Source of the DNA: JAGOUA01 sp964428975
Lineage (GTDB): Bacteria > Patescibacteriota > Patescibacteriia > 2-12-FULL-60-25
Assembly: GCA_964428975.1 (NCBI GenBank)
Contig: CAYSAI010000001.1
Location: forward strand, 1 to 64,000
Reading direction: 5' to 3'
DNA length: 64,000 bases
Shown here: one piece after another, positions 6,995 through 16,083 of the stretch
Numbering within the stretch: position 1 is the stretch's first letter
How the letters are laid out: the number at the start of each line of letters is the position of its first letter
Position numbers and translations under genes: made by a program
Notes under the pieces: generated by a model
Told to the model about the DNA's origin: nothing
The model's input: only the letters and a program-made list of their open reading frames with translations
Databases searched by the model: none

Positions 6995-8572
6995 ATGCTT
7001 ATTTCTTCTCTTCGTTTCATTGCTTGCACCGGCACGATGGTTCTTTTTTGTCTCTTCGGCACGTATCACCTTTCCACTATCTCTGTTTCTGCGGACACGA
7101 ATCCAACGCCCGTTGCCCTTACCATTCTCCCCAATAGCCTTCCCGCAGCTCGTGTAGGAACTCCTTTTCAGGTGACGCTTTCCGCTTCCAATCAAGCAGG
7201 CACACTCTTGTTACCCCAGTGGTGGCTCGTGAGTGGAAGTCTTCCTGTGGGAATGGGTTTGGTTTCCGTTCCTAACAACCATACTCCAGCACGCGCGGTG
7301 TTTCTTTCAGGAACGCCAGCATTTGCCGGAACCTATACCTTTGTCGTTCGAATGGATAATACATTTGGTTTTACCGCCGAGAAATCCTATACGCTTCTCG
7401 TTCAACCGATGGCGATTCAAACAACAACCCTTCCTCCGGCGACCGTGAATACCCCTTATGCATACACATTGTCTGCCATTGGAGGTTACGCTCCCCATCG
7501 ATGGGGTCTATCAGAAGGCGATGTTCCTCCAGGAATGACGCTTGCCTATGGCGGTATCCTTGAGGGAACGGCGTCTGTTCCCGGTTCATACACCTTTACA
7601 GCCAGCGTCCTTGATGAAGCGGGAAATCGAGCCTATCAACCCCTCACCATTCAGGTACAAGCAGCCCAAGCACCTGCACCCACACCAGCTCCTACACCCA
7701 CACCAGCCTTACCGGCACTCACGATTAGCACAACCTCCTTTCCTCGCGGAATCGTGGGTCAATGGTTTGGATACAACCTCGCCGTAAGTGGAGGAACGAC
7801 TCCGTATCGTTGGGAAGTTCTGAGCGGAACCGTTCCAACCGGCCTCGCACTTGACCCAGCAGGAGCCTTATACGGCACCGCTTCTGCCGCCGGCACCTTT
7901 ACGTTTTCTCTACGTGCGATTGATGCGGCCGCACGAAATGCGAGTCTCTCCTACACGGTCGTCATTGACCCTGCGACAGCCCCTACACCAACTCCTACAC
8001 CAACTCCGTCACCGACACTTTCTCCTTCCCCCACGCCGAACACTCCCTCTCAAGAAGACACGAATCAACTCCTCACACGACTCAATAACCTCGCGAGAAT
8101 AGGTCTTTCACCCGATGTGCTGGTGAAATTACCGGATGATGGAAACAGAAACACGCAAGAAGATAGTGCCGTGTATTATGTTGCGCAAGATGGTCGTCGG
8201 CATGCGTTTCCGAATCTGTCCGTTTTTTCTAGCTGGTACGCAGATTTTTCCGGCGTACGCATTCTTCCGCTGAACGATCTCGCAACGATTCCCCTTGGTC
8301 GAAACATCACCTATAAATCCGGAGGAAAAATGGTGAAATTCACCACGGATGCGAAAGTCTATGTTGTTTCTGACGCGCATACGCTCCGGCCAGTACAGAG
8401 TGAGTCGGTCGCGCGCGACCTGTATGGACCACTGTGGAATCGTCAGATTGACGATATCAGTGATACGTTCTACATGGACTACGTGTTTGGAATGGAAATT
8501 GTTCCCACAACAATGATCGACCTCAGTGCCACACGAGCCTTGTTTTCTTCGATAAGCCGCCTTTGGCAGTAA
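6995..8572 (+). CDS. Secreted surface protein with He_PIG (putative Ig) repeats and a CPR-type C-terminal module, 525 aa
   Basis: An N-terminal signal peptide (LRFIACTGTMVLFCLFGTYHLSTISVSA) is followed by three He_PIG-like domains of about 80-90 residues each. The motifs include GGYAPHRWGLSEGDVPPGMTL and GGTTPYRWEVLSGTVPTGLAL, with GTASxxGxxTF strands. Two Pro/Thr linkers (PTPAPTPTP and PTPTPTPSPT) separate the modules. The last 150 residues (YYVAQDGRRHAFPN, FSGVRILPLNDLATIPLG, TYKSGGKMVKFTTDAKVYVV) match a module I associate with surface proteins of Parcubacteria; its function is unknown to me. It is divergent from groES and probably a cell-surface or adhesion protein. Confidence 0.8.
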   Translation: MLISSLRFIACTGTMVLFCLFGTYHLSTISVSADTNPTPVALTILPNSLPAARVGTPFQVTLSASNQAGTLLLPQWWLVSGSLPVGMGLVSVPNNHTPARAVFLSGTPAFAGTYTFVVRMDNTFGFTAEKSYTLLVQPMAIQTTTLPPATVNTPYAYTLSAIGGYAPHRWGLSEGDVPPGMTLAYGGILEGTASVPGSYTFTASVLDEAGNRAYQPLTIQVQAAQAPAPTPAPTPTPALPALTISTTSFPRGIVGQWFGYNLAVSGGTTPYRWEVLSGTVPTGLALDPAGALYGTASAAGTFTFSLRAIDAAARNASLSYTVVIDPATAPTPTPTPTPSPTLSPSPTPNTPSQEDTNQLLTRLNNLARIGLSPDVLVKLPDDGNRNTQEDSAVYYVAQDGRRHAFPNLSVFSSWYADFSGVRILPLNDLATIPLGRNITYKSGGKMVKFTTDAKVYVVSDAHTLRPVQSESVARDLYGPLWNRQIDDISDTFYMDYVFGMEIVPTTMIDLSATRALFSSISRLWQ

Positions 8573-8589
8573 AACGCCTAAAGCCCTCG

Positions 8590-11226
8590 TCAAGAACCAA
8601 AGAGCTGCCGCACTTCCTCCCACGAAAGTCCCTTCATCGCTTCCGCATTTTCGGACACGAGTGCATCAAAAAGCTTGCGTTTCTTCGCTTGCAGTTCCAT
8701 CACTTTCTCTTCGATCGTCCCTTGCGTGACAAGCTTATACACGTTCACGACTTTGTGCTGACCGATACGATGTGCGCGGTCCATCGCCTGCTGTTCCGCC
8801 ATAGGGTTCCACCACGGATCAAAGAGGATCACAACATCCGCTGGCGTGAGCGTAAGCCCCGTACCTCCTGCACGTAAACTCAAGAGGAACACTTGCGCGT
8901 TCGGATCTTCGTGAAAACGATCCACTTCTGCCTGACGCTTTCGCGTTTTTCCTTCGATCGTGCAGTGCCCGATTCCATGCCGATCAAGCGACTCACGTAA
9001 CAGATCAAGCATCGACGTAAACTGGCTAAAAAGAAGAATTTTGTGACCACCCTCCGTTGCTTCACGAATCAGTTCAAGCGCGTAGCCCATTTTTCCCGAC
9101 AGTTCTTCCGTACGCGGAAGCGTTGGATCGAGGAGATGCGGATGGTCGCACACACGACGAAGCTTCGTCAGCGCGGCGAGAATATCGATACGCGAACGTT
9201 CGTATCCCTTCATTTCGACCGCTTCAAACACGCTCCGTTTTGCCGATTCGAGCACCTGCGCGTACAACACGACCTGTTCCGGAGTGAGCGCGCATGGGCT
9301 CGTTTGTTCGATTTTTGCGGGAAGTTCTTTCAATTGCGATTCTTTTGTCCGACGAAGCATGAAAGGGCTAATGCGTTCACGCAGCTTTTTGAGCGCCTCT
9401 TGATCTTGAAATTCTTGAATAGGTCTCGCGTAGAGCCGTCGAAACGACTCTCCATCTCCCAAAAATCCTGGCATGAGAAAGTCAAAAATAGACCAGAGCT
9501 CCTGTACACCATTTTCGAGCGGCGTTCCCGTAAGAGCCAACCGGTGATCCGCCGACAAGAGCTTCACCGCTTTTGCCGTGTTCGTATCGGCATTTTTGAT
9601 GGAATGCGCTTCATCAAGGACGACCGCATGAAACGACAACCCTTTCGCATGATACAAGGGCAAATCACGCTGAAGCAGCGAGTACGAGGTGATCACGATG
9701 TGCATCTTTGGCGCTTCCTCGAGAAATGCGGTACGCTCTCCAACCGTCCCATCAATCACAAGTACGCGAAGATCAGGCGTGAATTTCTTCGCTTCAAGCT
9801 CCCACATACGCATGAGCGATTTTGGACAGATAATGAGCGTGGGTTTCGTGAGGTTTTCGCGCGCCGTCTCAAGAAGCGTGAGCACTTGCAGCGTTTTTCC
9901 CAGCCCCATATCGTCGGCTAAAATACCGCCAAACCCATACGTTTGTAAAAACTGCATCCACGCGACACCCTCTTTTTGATAGGGACGCAGTAACGCATCG
10001 AGCGCAGGAGAAAGTGTCGGCTGTTTGAGCACGCCTCCATGTTGCATGTTCGTCGCAAACGCACGAAATCGCTCATCCGTATGCTCGAGATGCTGCGCGC
10101 GAGCTCGCTCAAGAAGCGCGAGAAACCCCGGAGCTTCATAGAGCGGTATCTCGAGCTCACTCCCTGTGCGTTTCGCTTTCGCAAACACTTGCATCATTCC
10201 TTCGAGCTCCTCTCGGTTCGCGAGCTCAACAAATCGCCCGTCTGGCAAACGAAGATAGGGCTTTCGTCCCGTGACCATTGCTTGTACATCCTTCATGGGA
10301 ACGTCGATCTGCTTGCAGTGAAAATCCACGGAAAACGCAAAAAGATTGATCCCTGTTTTCAGCCGCGTCGACCAAGAACCTTCGACCGATTCTTCAAGAA
10401 TATGCAGCACATCGTGAGCGGATGGATCGAGGTCAACAGGATACCGAAATTCCAGTTCAGGATAGATACGCTTGATAAACGCGTAGGTATCTTCCCCCGT
10501 CAAGATAAGCGCATGATCTGGCGTCACGCGAGCAGGCATCAGAAACCCCTCAAACCACGCGCGTGCTTCTGTTTCACGCCCCTCATCGCGATGAGGGAGA
10601 TGCGTAAAGCCACGTGCATCCAGCGAACGATCGTCTCGTTCACTCCGGTCAAAGAGCGGGATCGTAAACGGTCCATAGATGGCATTTCCGCCAATCGCAA
10701 GCTCGTCATCTGTTGCATCGTAGGAAAAGGAAAAACGTATCTCTTCAAGATCATGAAAAACGGTTTTACGATCGATCGGCGTTGCGGGAAGCTGTTTTGC
10801 GCTGAACGCCACGCCCGCACCCCCGCGCGTCGGAGACACAATCGTTTGACGCGTAGGCCCCTGCCCACCTCCAAAGCGACTCTTCCGCATAAGCGCGGCC
10901 TTAAGCGCCGCTTGACGATCTTCGAGCGGATTCGGCAGGTCTGGATCATGCGACGCAAGCCCAAGCGCCACCACGTGCTTACAAATACCATGTCGATCAA
11001 ACGAGCAGGAACATTGATGTGTTTTGAGGGTTTGACGGTTCTCGGCGATCACGAGGCGCGCGTGATGCGACACCGTACCCACAACATCGCCCGTGACGAC
11101 ATAATCGCGGAACGCGTTCCGCTCAACCATCATCGTCCGGACGGATTTTGCAAGCGCAAGCTCACGCCCACCCCGAAACGCATCGGGGCTGGCAAGCCGT
11201 TTAAATACACGTTCATCAAGCAACAT
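8590..11226 (-). CDS. SNF2-family DNA helicase/translocase with SWIM zinc finger
   Basis: An 878-aa DEAD/DEAH-type SNF2 ATPase that moves on duplex DNA to remodel protein-DNA or polymerase complexes. A SWIM finger (C-x-C-x7-C-x-H) lies at about 72-84. Walker A (DDMGLGKT) is near 440 and DEAH near 540. The C-terminal helicase lobe has RAGGTGLTLTPADVV and the arginine-finger motif VI (QAMDRAHRIGQ) near 800-815. The length and order match the bacterial SNF2/SWIM family (COG0553). It is divergent from the gene at 11311. The exact cellular target cannot be read from the sequence. Confidence 0.93.
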   Translation of the reverse strand: MLLDERVFKRLASPDAFRGGRELALAKSVRTMMVERNAFRDYVVTGDVVGTVSHHARLVIAENRQTLKTHQCSCSFDRHGICKHVVALGLASHDPDLPNPLEDRQAALKAALMRKSRFGGGQGPTRQTIVSPTRGGAGVAFSAKQLPATPIDRKTVFHDLEEIRFSFSYDATDDELAIGGNAIYGPFTIPLFDRSERDDRSLDARGFTHLPHRDEGRETEARAWFEGFLMPARVTPDHALILTGEDTYAFIKRIYPELEFRYPVDLDPSAHDVLHILEESVEGSWSTRLKTGINLFAFSVDFHCKQIDVPMKDVQAMVTGRKPYLRLPDGRFVELANREELEGMMQVFAKAKRTGSELEIPLYEAPGFLALLERARAQHLEHTDERFRAFATNMQHGGVLKQPTLSPALDALLRPYQKEGVAWMQFLQTYGFGGILADDMGLGKTLQVLTLLETARENLTKPTLIICPKSLMRMWELEAKKFTPDLRVLVIDGTVGERTAFLEEAPKMHIVITSYSLLQRDLPLYHAKGLSFHAVVLDEAHSIKNADTNTAKAVKLLSADHRLALTGTPLENGVQELWSIFDFLMPGFLGDGESFRRLYARPIQEFQDQEALKKLRERISPFMLRRTKESQLKELPAKIEQTSPCALTPEQVVLYAQVLESAKRSVFEAVEMKGYERSRIDILAALTKLRRVCDHPHLLDPTLPRTEELSGKMGYALELIREATEGGHKILLFSQFTSMLDLLRESLDRHGIGHCTIEGKTRKRQAEVDRFHEDPNAQVFLLSLRAGGTGLTLTPADVVILFDPWWNPMAEQQAMDRAHRIGQHKVVNVYKLVTQGTIEEKVMELQAKKRKLFDALVSENAEAMKGLSWEEVRQLFGS

Positions 11227-11310
11227 AAAGGTCTGAGCATCAATACCATGCGCGCAGAAGGAATGCTAGACACGCTCCTGCAACAAATCTATACTGGGAT
11301 CATCTTTGGT

Positions 11311-12027
11311 ATGCGTCTAAAACAGGCTCGGTTCCTCGGGTGGATGGTATTTGGCGCCCTTGCGTCTGGACTTGGTTGTGCGATTGTTCTTGGGGATGCG
11401 CGAGATGAGCGACAGGAGCTTGAAGGGCGCGTCATAGCTCTCGAACGTACGCTTGCCACCTATGAAGACGAGAAAAGTCGCCTCGCCGATCGCGCGAATA
11501 AGCAGGTAGAACAGGCCACGCAGGAACTCACAAAAGCGCGCGAGACGGTGGAACGCATGAAGCGTGATCAGCTCTTGCTCGCTCAAGCAATGCCTCTCAC
11601 CCGTCCCACAGGACGTGCGTATACGACGTGGGTAGAGGCGTTTTCGCTTCCGCTCGGTATTTCGCTACGCTTGCCTCCTGGGACAAAAACCTACGCCGAT
11701 GAACGCGGATTTGTCGCGATGCGTGCAGCACAAGCCACATCTTCCCTGCCGTGGCTCTCGATCTCTCCCTATCAAGCGGAACAAGCTGCGAGATTAGAAA
11801 ACGTCCTTCGTCAACCGGAACCCGTTTCGTATCTTGTCGCGGGAAATCTTGTGACAGGTATTCGTGGTCAACGAGAAGATCAGCCTCGCGGCACCTTCAC
11901 GTATGTTTTGCAGATCGTTTCTCCTCAAAATGGACAATCTTCACACTTGATTTGGGCGCAAACAGAGCGTGAGATCACCGAACTTCGCCTGCGCGATACG
12001 CTCGCATCGCTTGCGCTGCGGTCATGA
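11311..12027 (+). CDS. Membrane-anchored coiled-coil protein of unknown function, 238 aa
   Basis: I start it at ATG 11311 (MRLKQARFLGW), because sequence before this is antisense to the helicase gene. A signal anchor (FLGWMVFGALASGLGCAIVLG) is followed by a coiled coil (RQELEGRVIALERTLATYEDEKSRLADRANKQVEQATQELTKARETVERMK, about 35-90). A globular domain ends the protein. Its stop overlaps the mutY start by four bases (ATGA), so the two are cotranslated. A function in DNA repair is not implied by the sequence. Confidence 0.65.
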   Translation: MRLKQARFLGWMVFGALASGLGCAIVLGDARDERQELEGRVIALERTLATYEDEKSRLADRANKQVEQATQELTKARETVERMKRDQLLLAQAMPLTRPTGRAYTTWVEAFSLPLGISLRLPPGTKTYADERGFVAMRAAQATSSLPWLSISPYQAEQAARLENVLRQPEPVSYLVAGNLVTGIRGQREDQPRGTFTYVLQIVSPQNGQSSHLIWAQTEREITELRLRDTLASLALRS

Positions 12028-12941
12028 GACTGATCTCAGATCTTCTTTCTTGGTATACCGAATATGGGCGTGATTTACCATGGCGAAAGACCACCGATCC
12101 GTACGCGATTCTCGTGAGTGAGTGTATGCTGCAACAAACGCAAGTGCCGCGCGTGCTTCCGTATTATGAGCGATGGCTCATACAATTTCCCGATTGGCAC
12201 ACACTCGCGAACGCCTCCACGCAAGAGGTGCTCCACGCGTGGTCAGGACTTGGGTATAACCGACGTGCGCTCGCGCTTCAAACGATCGCAAAAGCGGTTA
12301 TCGTACGTGGACATGTACCAACAAACGCTCAAGAGTGGATGACACTAAAAGGTATTGGCCCGTATACGAGCGCGGCCGTCGCCTGTTTTTCGCAGCAAGA
12401 ACACGTGCTTCCCATCGATACGAACATTCGTCGCGTGCTTGGACGCGTGCTCCTTGGCGTGCTCTTTCCGCAACCGAGCGAAGACGCCTCTATCACAAAA
12501 AAAACGTCTACATGGCTGAAAAACCCGAAGTTTTTTCACGTTCCGCAAGCGTTGTTTGACCTTGCGACGAACATCTGCAAAAAACGTCCTTCCTGCGAGC
12601 TCTGCCCCTTGCAAACATCCTGTCTTGCGAGCAAGGCGTTTCTTCAGGGAGATGTCGTATTTCCAAAACGAACCATTGCCAAGCATCCGGAGTCGCATCA
12701 TCTCGAAAAACCGTTTCCTGACCGCATCTATCGCGGACGCATCGTCAAGCTTTTACGCGAAAAAACCTTCACACGAAACACGATCGGTCCACGTGTAGAC
12801 CCTGATTTTGATGGAATCGCTGATCAAGCATGGCTTTCGCGCATGATCGATCGCCTTATTCGTGATGGCCTCGTGCATGAGAAAAAGGGGCGTTTGTGGT
12901 TTGGAGCAAACGGAACACCCGCATCGCGTTTCTCGTCGTGA
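12024..12941 (+). CDS. mutY: A/G-specific adenine DNA glycosylase MutY, short form
   Basis: Removes A mispaired with 8-oxoG. The HhH-GPD fold is clear: VSECMLQQTQ with catalytic Glu near 33, LKGIGPYTSAAV as the helix-hairpin-helix, and the Asp of PIDTN. The cluster ligands read C-x5-C-x2-C-x5-C, one residue shorter in the first spacing than the usual C-x6-C. At 305 aa it lacks the usual C-terminal Nudix-like 8-oxoG recognition domain and has a short winged-helix-like tail instead. Its 3' end overlaps the convergent tatD by 86 bases. Confidence 0.9.
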   Translation: MRLISDLLSWYTEYGRDLPWRKTTDPYAILVSECMLQQTQVPRVLPYYERWLIQFPDWHTLANASTQEVLHAWSGLGYNRRALALQTIAKAVIVRGHVPTNAQEWMTLKGIGPYTSAAVACFSQQEHVLPIDTNIRRVLGRVLLGVLFPQPSEDASITKKTSTWLKNPKFFHVPQALFDLATNICKKRPSCELCPLQTSCLASKAFLQGDVVFPKRTIAKHPESHHLEKPFPDRIYRGRIVKLLREKTFTRNTIGPRVDPDFDGIADQAWLSRMIDRLIRDGLVHEKKGRLWFGANGTPASRFSS

Positions 12942-13746
12942 GAGAAAGCAGTTCCTCAAGATGGATTCCGCGCACCTTCGCGATATGCTCCGCAACAAGA
13001 AGCGTCCACGCAGGTTCGTTGCGTTTTCCACGATGCGGCATTGGTGCGAGATACGGCGCATCCGTTTCGAGGAGGAGACGATCAAGCGGAATACGCTCGA
13101 CAACGCGCGTGAGCTGATCTTCTTCAAGAACGCCCTTACGAGGAGGAAACGTACTGATACCATTGAGAGCGATCACGTGACCAAGATCGAGCAACGCCTC
13201 TGCTTCGACCCACGTGCCCGTGAACGAATGCAGCACGCATCGATCAACGTGCTTCGCTGTCTTGCGCTCTGAAAGTCGCTGCGCGAGCTCACGAAGCGCC
13301 TCACGACAGTGCACGACGACCGGTAAACCAAGCTCTTCCGCGACATCAAGATGCGTTTCGAACACGCTCCACTGCTTCGCGAGCGTTGTTTCTTTTTCCT
13401 GCGCTTCCGTTCGAGAAAGATCAAGCCCCGCCTCACCGATCGCCACCACTTTGGATGAGCTCATCGCGAGTGCTTTTAGTTCGGTAGGATTAACCTCTCG
13501 CTCATGAATAGCTCCCTCGTTTTCGTCATGATGCGGATGCGTCACGTGCGAAGGATGAAGCCCCACCGTCGCCCAAAGGTTCTCGTGCTGTTCTGCGAGA
13601 GCGATCGCCGTGCGACCATTTTCGAGGGAAGTGCCGATCAAAATCGCGCCACCGTTCATCTCACGAAGACGGAAAAGCACCTCCTCACGATCATGATCGT
13701 ACGCAGGAAAATGCACGTGGCAGTGGGTGTCGAGGAAGAGGGACAT
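12856..13746 (-). CDS. tatD: TatD-family metal-dependent DNase
   Basis: A 296-aa TIM-barrel hydrolase. Metal-binding landmarks are in order: DTHCHVHF near 6, GEAGLDLS, VVHCREA, HSFTGT and the final LETDAPYLAPMPHRGKRNEP. The family hydrolyses DNA ends and is linked to repair. It is the last gene of the rsmI-metG-tatD run. A palindromic repeat separates it from metG, so expression may be reduced. An unusual 50-residue His/Glu-rich insert (HPSHVTHPHHDENEGAIHERE) lies near 80-100. Confidence 0.93.
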   Translation of the reverse strand: MSLFLDTHCHVHFPAYDHDREEVLFRLREMNGGAILIGTSLENGRTAIALAEQHENLWATVGLHPSHVTHPHHDENEGAIHEREVNPTELKALAMSSSKVVAIGEAGLDLSRTEAQEKETTLAKQWSVFETHLDVAEELGLPVVVHCREALRELAQRLSERKTAKHVDRCVLHSFTGTWVEAEALLDLGHVIALNGISTFPPRKGVLEEDQLTRVVERIPLDRLLLETDAPYLAPMPHRGKRNEPAWTLLVAEHIAKVRGIHLEELLSLTTRNAMRVFRLLQTTNAPFSHARGHHE

Positions 13747-13764
13747 AGAGCATAAAGAGATACT

Positions 13765-13789
13765 CCCCTCTCCTTACGAAGGAGAGGGG
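13765..13789. repeat. Palindromic repeat P, copy 2 (supplies metG stop)
   Basis: Same palindrome as at 4-28, in the intergenic space of metG and tatD. The TAA in its centre is the metG stop codon. The left arm could act as a terminator hairpin after metG, followed on the minus strand by AGTATCTCTTT. Confidence 0.85.
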
Positions 13790-15345
13790 TAAGGGGGTGA
13801 GGTCTCCCTCCTCGGGAAAAGCGGCATTGGTTCCGGAAGCACCGTTCCTGGTGTGAGTTGTCCCCACGTGAGCGCGGCATCCCAGCCCTGTGCGAGCTCT
13901 TTCTCTGGATCGAGGCCAAGCGCTGCGAACATCTTTCGCGATGTTTCGGGCATGCTCGGTTGAAGAAACCACGCATACCAACGAAGTGATTCCAGCAAGG
14001 CGTAAAGCACGCGCGCGGTCGCCGCAAGATCCGTCTTCGCGAGCTTAAAGGGCTGCGTGCTTTCAATAAGTTTGTTCGCTGCCATCAAGTCAGACATGAT
14101 TATTTCGAGCGTGGAAAAACTATTGAAACTTGCATACCCGTCCTGCACGTTCTGCGTAACCTGTTCCAATCCAACAGCATCTCTCCACCCTTCCACGCCT
14201 AACGTGGCCGCCTCGCGTGGATCCACGGTCGGCACCTTTCCTTCACAATACTTCCGACTCATCGCCACCACGCGCTGCAAAAGATTTCCGAGCGTATTGC
14301 CAAGATCGTGTTGATACCGCGCTTCCAAACGCGCGAAGGAAAAATCTCCATCCTCCCCAAACGGAATCTCGCGCAAAAGAAAAAACCTCACCGTATCCGT
14401 CCCGTACTCAGCACAGAGCTTGATCGGATCGATCACATTCCCCACGGATTTGCTCATCTTTTGCCCATCTACCGTCACAAATCCGTTGATAGAGATACGT
14501 TTTGACGTGGGAAGTTTCGCCGAAAGAAGCATCGCTTGCCACATCGCGGCTTGTTGACGAAGATTATCTTTCCCACATACTTGCACACCAGGCCAGAAAG
14601 CCTCGAAATTCGCCGTGTCTTCAGGCCACCCAAGCGTCGAAATATAGTTTACAAGCGCATCAAACCACACATACATCACATGATCTGCATCATTCGGGAC
14701 GGGAACGCCCCATGGCATCTTCGTTTTCAAACGCGAGATGCTAAAATCATGCAAACCTGCCTCGACAAAGTTCCGAATCTCCTTCAAACGAAACGCTGGT
14801 TTCACAAAATCAGGATCCTGCGCGTAGAGATCAAGGAGTGCCTGCCCATAGTTCGACCAGCGAAAAAAGTAGTTTTCTTCATCAATGTATTCAAGCGCGT
14901 AGGTCGGATGTATGGAGCACGTTCCCTCAACAAGCTCGGAATCGGTTTTTTCTAGCTCGCATCCCACGCAATATTTCACCTGATACTGCTTCTTGTAGAT
15001 ATCGCCGTGCTCGAAACATCTCATCCAAAAGGCCTGTGCTGCCGCCACATGATGCGCGTCTGTCGTACGAACAACATGTGTGTAGCTGAGAGCAAGCGCC
15101 TCTTTCAAAAGATGGAACTTTGCGGCGTATTCGTCTACATACGCTTGGGGCTCTTGCCCACGTTCAAGAGCCTTCTGATAGATTTTCATTCCGTGTTCAT
15201 CTGTTCCCGTATTAAATACCACCTCCTCGCCCTTCAAACGATGAAACCGCGCGACGGCATCCGCTCGCACAATTTCAAGCGCAAAACCAATATGCGGTTC
15301 AGCGTTTACGTACGGCAAGGTCGTGGTGATATAGAAATTTTTCAT
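13774..15345 (-). CDS. metG: Methionyl-tRNA synthetase
   Basis: A 523-aa class I synthetase that charges tRNA-Met. The HIGH signature reads HIGF at about 18-21. KMSKS is near 296-300. A Cys-x2-Cys..Cys-x2-His zinc-knuckle region is at about 125-145. I start at MKNFYITTTLPYVNAEP, the conserved family start. The C-terminal tRNA-binding EMAP/dimerisation domain found in longer MetG is absent. The last residues (RRETSPPYPSPS) are encoded by sequence leading into palindromic repeat P, whose central TAA ends the gene. Confidence 0.96.
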   Translation of the reverse strand: MKNFYITTTLPYVNAEPHIGFALEIVRADAVARFHRLKGEEVVFNTGTDEHGMKIYQKALERGQEPQAYVDEYAAKFHLLKEALALSYTHVVRTTDAHHVAAAQAFWMRCFEHGDIYKKQYQVKYCVGCELEKTDSELVEGTCSIHPTYALEYIDEENYFFRWSNYGQALLDLYAQDPDFVKPAFRLKEIRNFVEAGLHDFSISRLKTKMPWGVPVPNDADHVMYVWFDALVNYISTLGWPEDTANFEAFWPGVQVCGKDNLRQQAAMWQAMLLSAKLPTSKRISINGFVTVDGQKMSKSVGNVIDPIKLCAEYGTDTVRFFLLREIPFGEDGDFSFARLEARYQHDLGNTLGNLLQRVVAMSRKYCEGKVPTVDPREAATLGVEGWRDAVGLEQVTQNVQDGYASFNSFSTLEIIMSDLMAANKLIESTQPFKLAKTDLAATARVLYALLESLRWYAWFLQPSMPETSRKMFAALGLDPEKELAQGWDAALTWGQLTPGTVLPEPMPLFPRRETSPPYPSPS

Positions 15346-15355
15346 ATTCCATGTT

Positions 15356-16042
15356 TCATATTCCAGAAAAGCGTTTTGGCGCAAGCACAAGAATAAACTC
15401 TCCTTTTGTTGACGTAGCTTGCAAGGCGGCCGATACCTCGTCAATCGTTCCTCGATAGAGCGTTTCATGCAACTTCGTGAGTTCACGCCCCACAAACAGC
15501 AGGCGCGTCTCCCCTATCGCGAGGCGCATCTGCACAAGCGCTTTCTCGATACGATGCGTAGATTCAAGAAAGATCACCGCTTCTTCACGCGCGGCGATCT
15601 CGCGAAAGAACGTCTCACGCCCTTTTTTGTGAGGCACGAAGCCAAGATAGGTAAAGGTATCCATCGGAAACCCACAGACCGAAATCGCCGTCGTGAGAGA
15701 AGACGCTCCCGGAAGAGGAACCACGCGTATCCCTTGTTTGAAGGCCTGTTCTACGAGCTTTCCTCCTGGATCGTTCATCCCAGGCGTTCCCGCATCGCAC
15801 ATGTACGCAACGTTCTCTCCACGAAGGAGACGCTCAATCACACGCGAAAGCGCTTCTTCTGACGTGTGTTCATGCAGCGCGACAAGCGGTTTTTTGATCG
15901 CGAGATGGGCGAGAAGCTTGCCGCTCACCCTCGTATCTTCGCATACGACAACATCCACGCTTTGCAGCGTTTCTTTCGCGCGTATCGTGAGGTCGTCAAG
16001 GTTGCCGATGGGGGTGGCGACGATGGACAAGGTTCCAAGCAT
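15356..16042 (-). CDS. rsmI: 16S rRNA 2'-O-methyltransferase RsmI
   Basis: A SAM-dependent tetrapyrrole-methylase-fold enzyme that methylates the ribose of C1402 in 16S rRNA. I start at MLGTLSIVATPIGNLDD, the family start. The motifs are VCEDTRVSGKLL, CDAGTPGMNDPG (SAM loop), VPLPGASSLTTAISVCGFP and GRELTKLHETLYRGT. At 228 aa it is shorter than E. coli RsmI, because the C-terminal helical domain is missing. It sits 10 bases upstream of metG and is the first gene of that operon. Confidence 0.94.
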   Translation of the reverse strand: MLGTLSIVATPIGNLDDLTIRAKETLQSVDVVVCEDTRVSGKLLAHLAIKKPLVALHEHTSEEALSRVIERLLRGENVAYMCDAGTPGMNDPGGKLVEQAFKQGIRVVPLPGASSLTTAISVCGFPMDTFTYLGFVPHKKGRETFFREIAAREEAVIFLESTHRIEKALVQMRLAIGETRLLFVGRELTKLHETLYRGTIDEVSAALQATSTKGEFILVLAPKRFSGI

Positions 16043-16083
16043 ACGTTGTGTATAGCACGCCGATGACGTAGAATAAAGGGCAT

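Noticed and set aside
7675..8040. PTPTP coding repeats as a tandem DNA repeat of regulatory interest
   Set aside because: They encode Pro/Thr linkers between domains of the secreted protein, a usual feature of surface proteins.
10039..11230. Long plus-strand frame antisense to the SNF2 helicase, in frame with the real gene at 11311
   Set aside because: It is antisense to a clear 878-aa helicase, has no domain features, and only the part after 11311 shows a signal anchor and coiled coil.
15346..15495. 50-residue N-terminal extension of MetG
   Set aside because: It overlaps the end of rsmI and lacks conservation. The family start is MKNFYITTTLPY.
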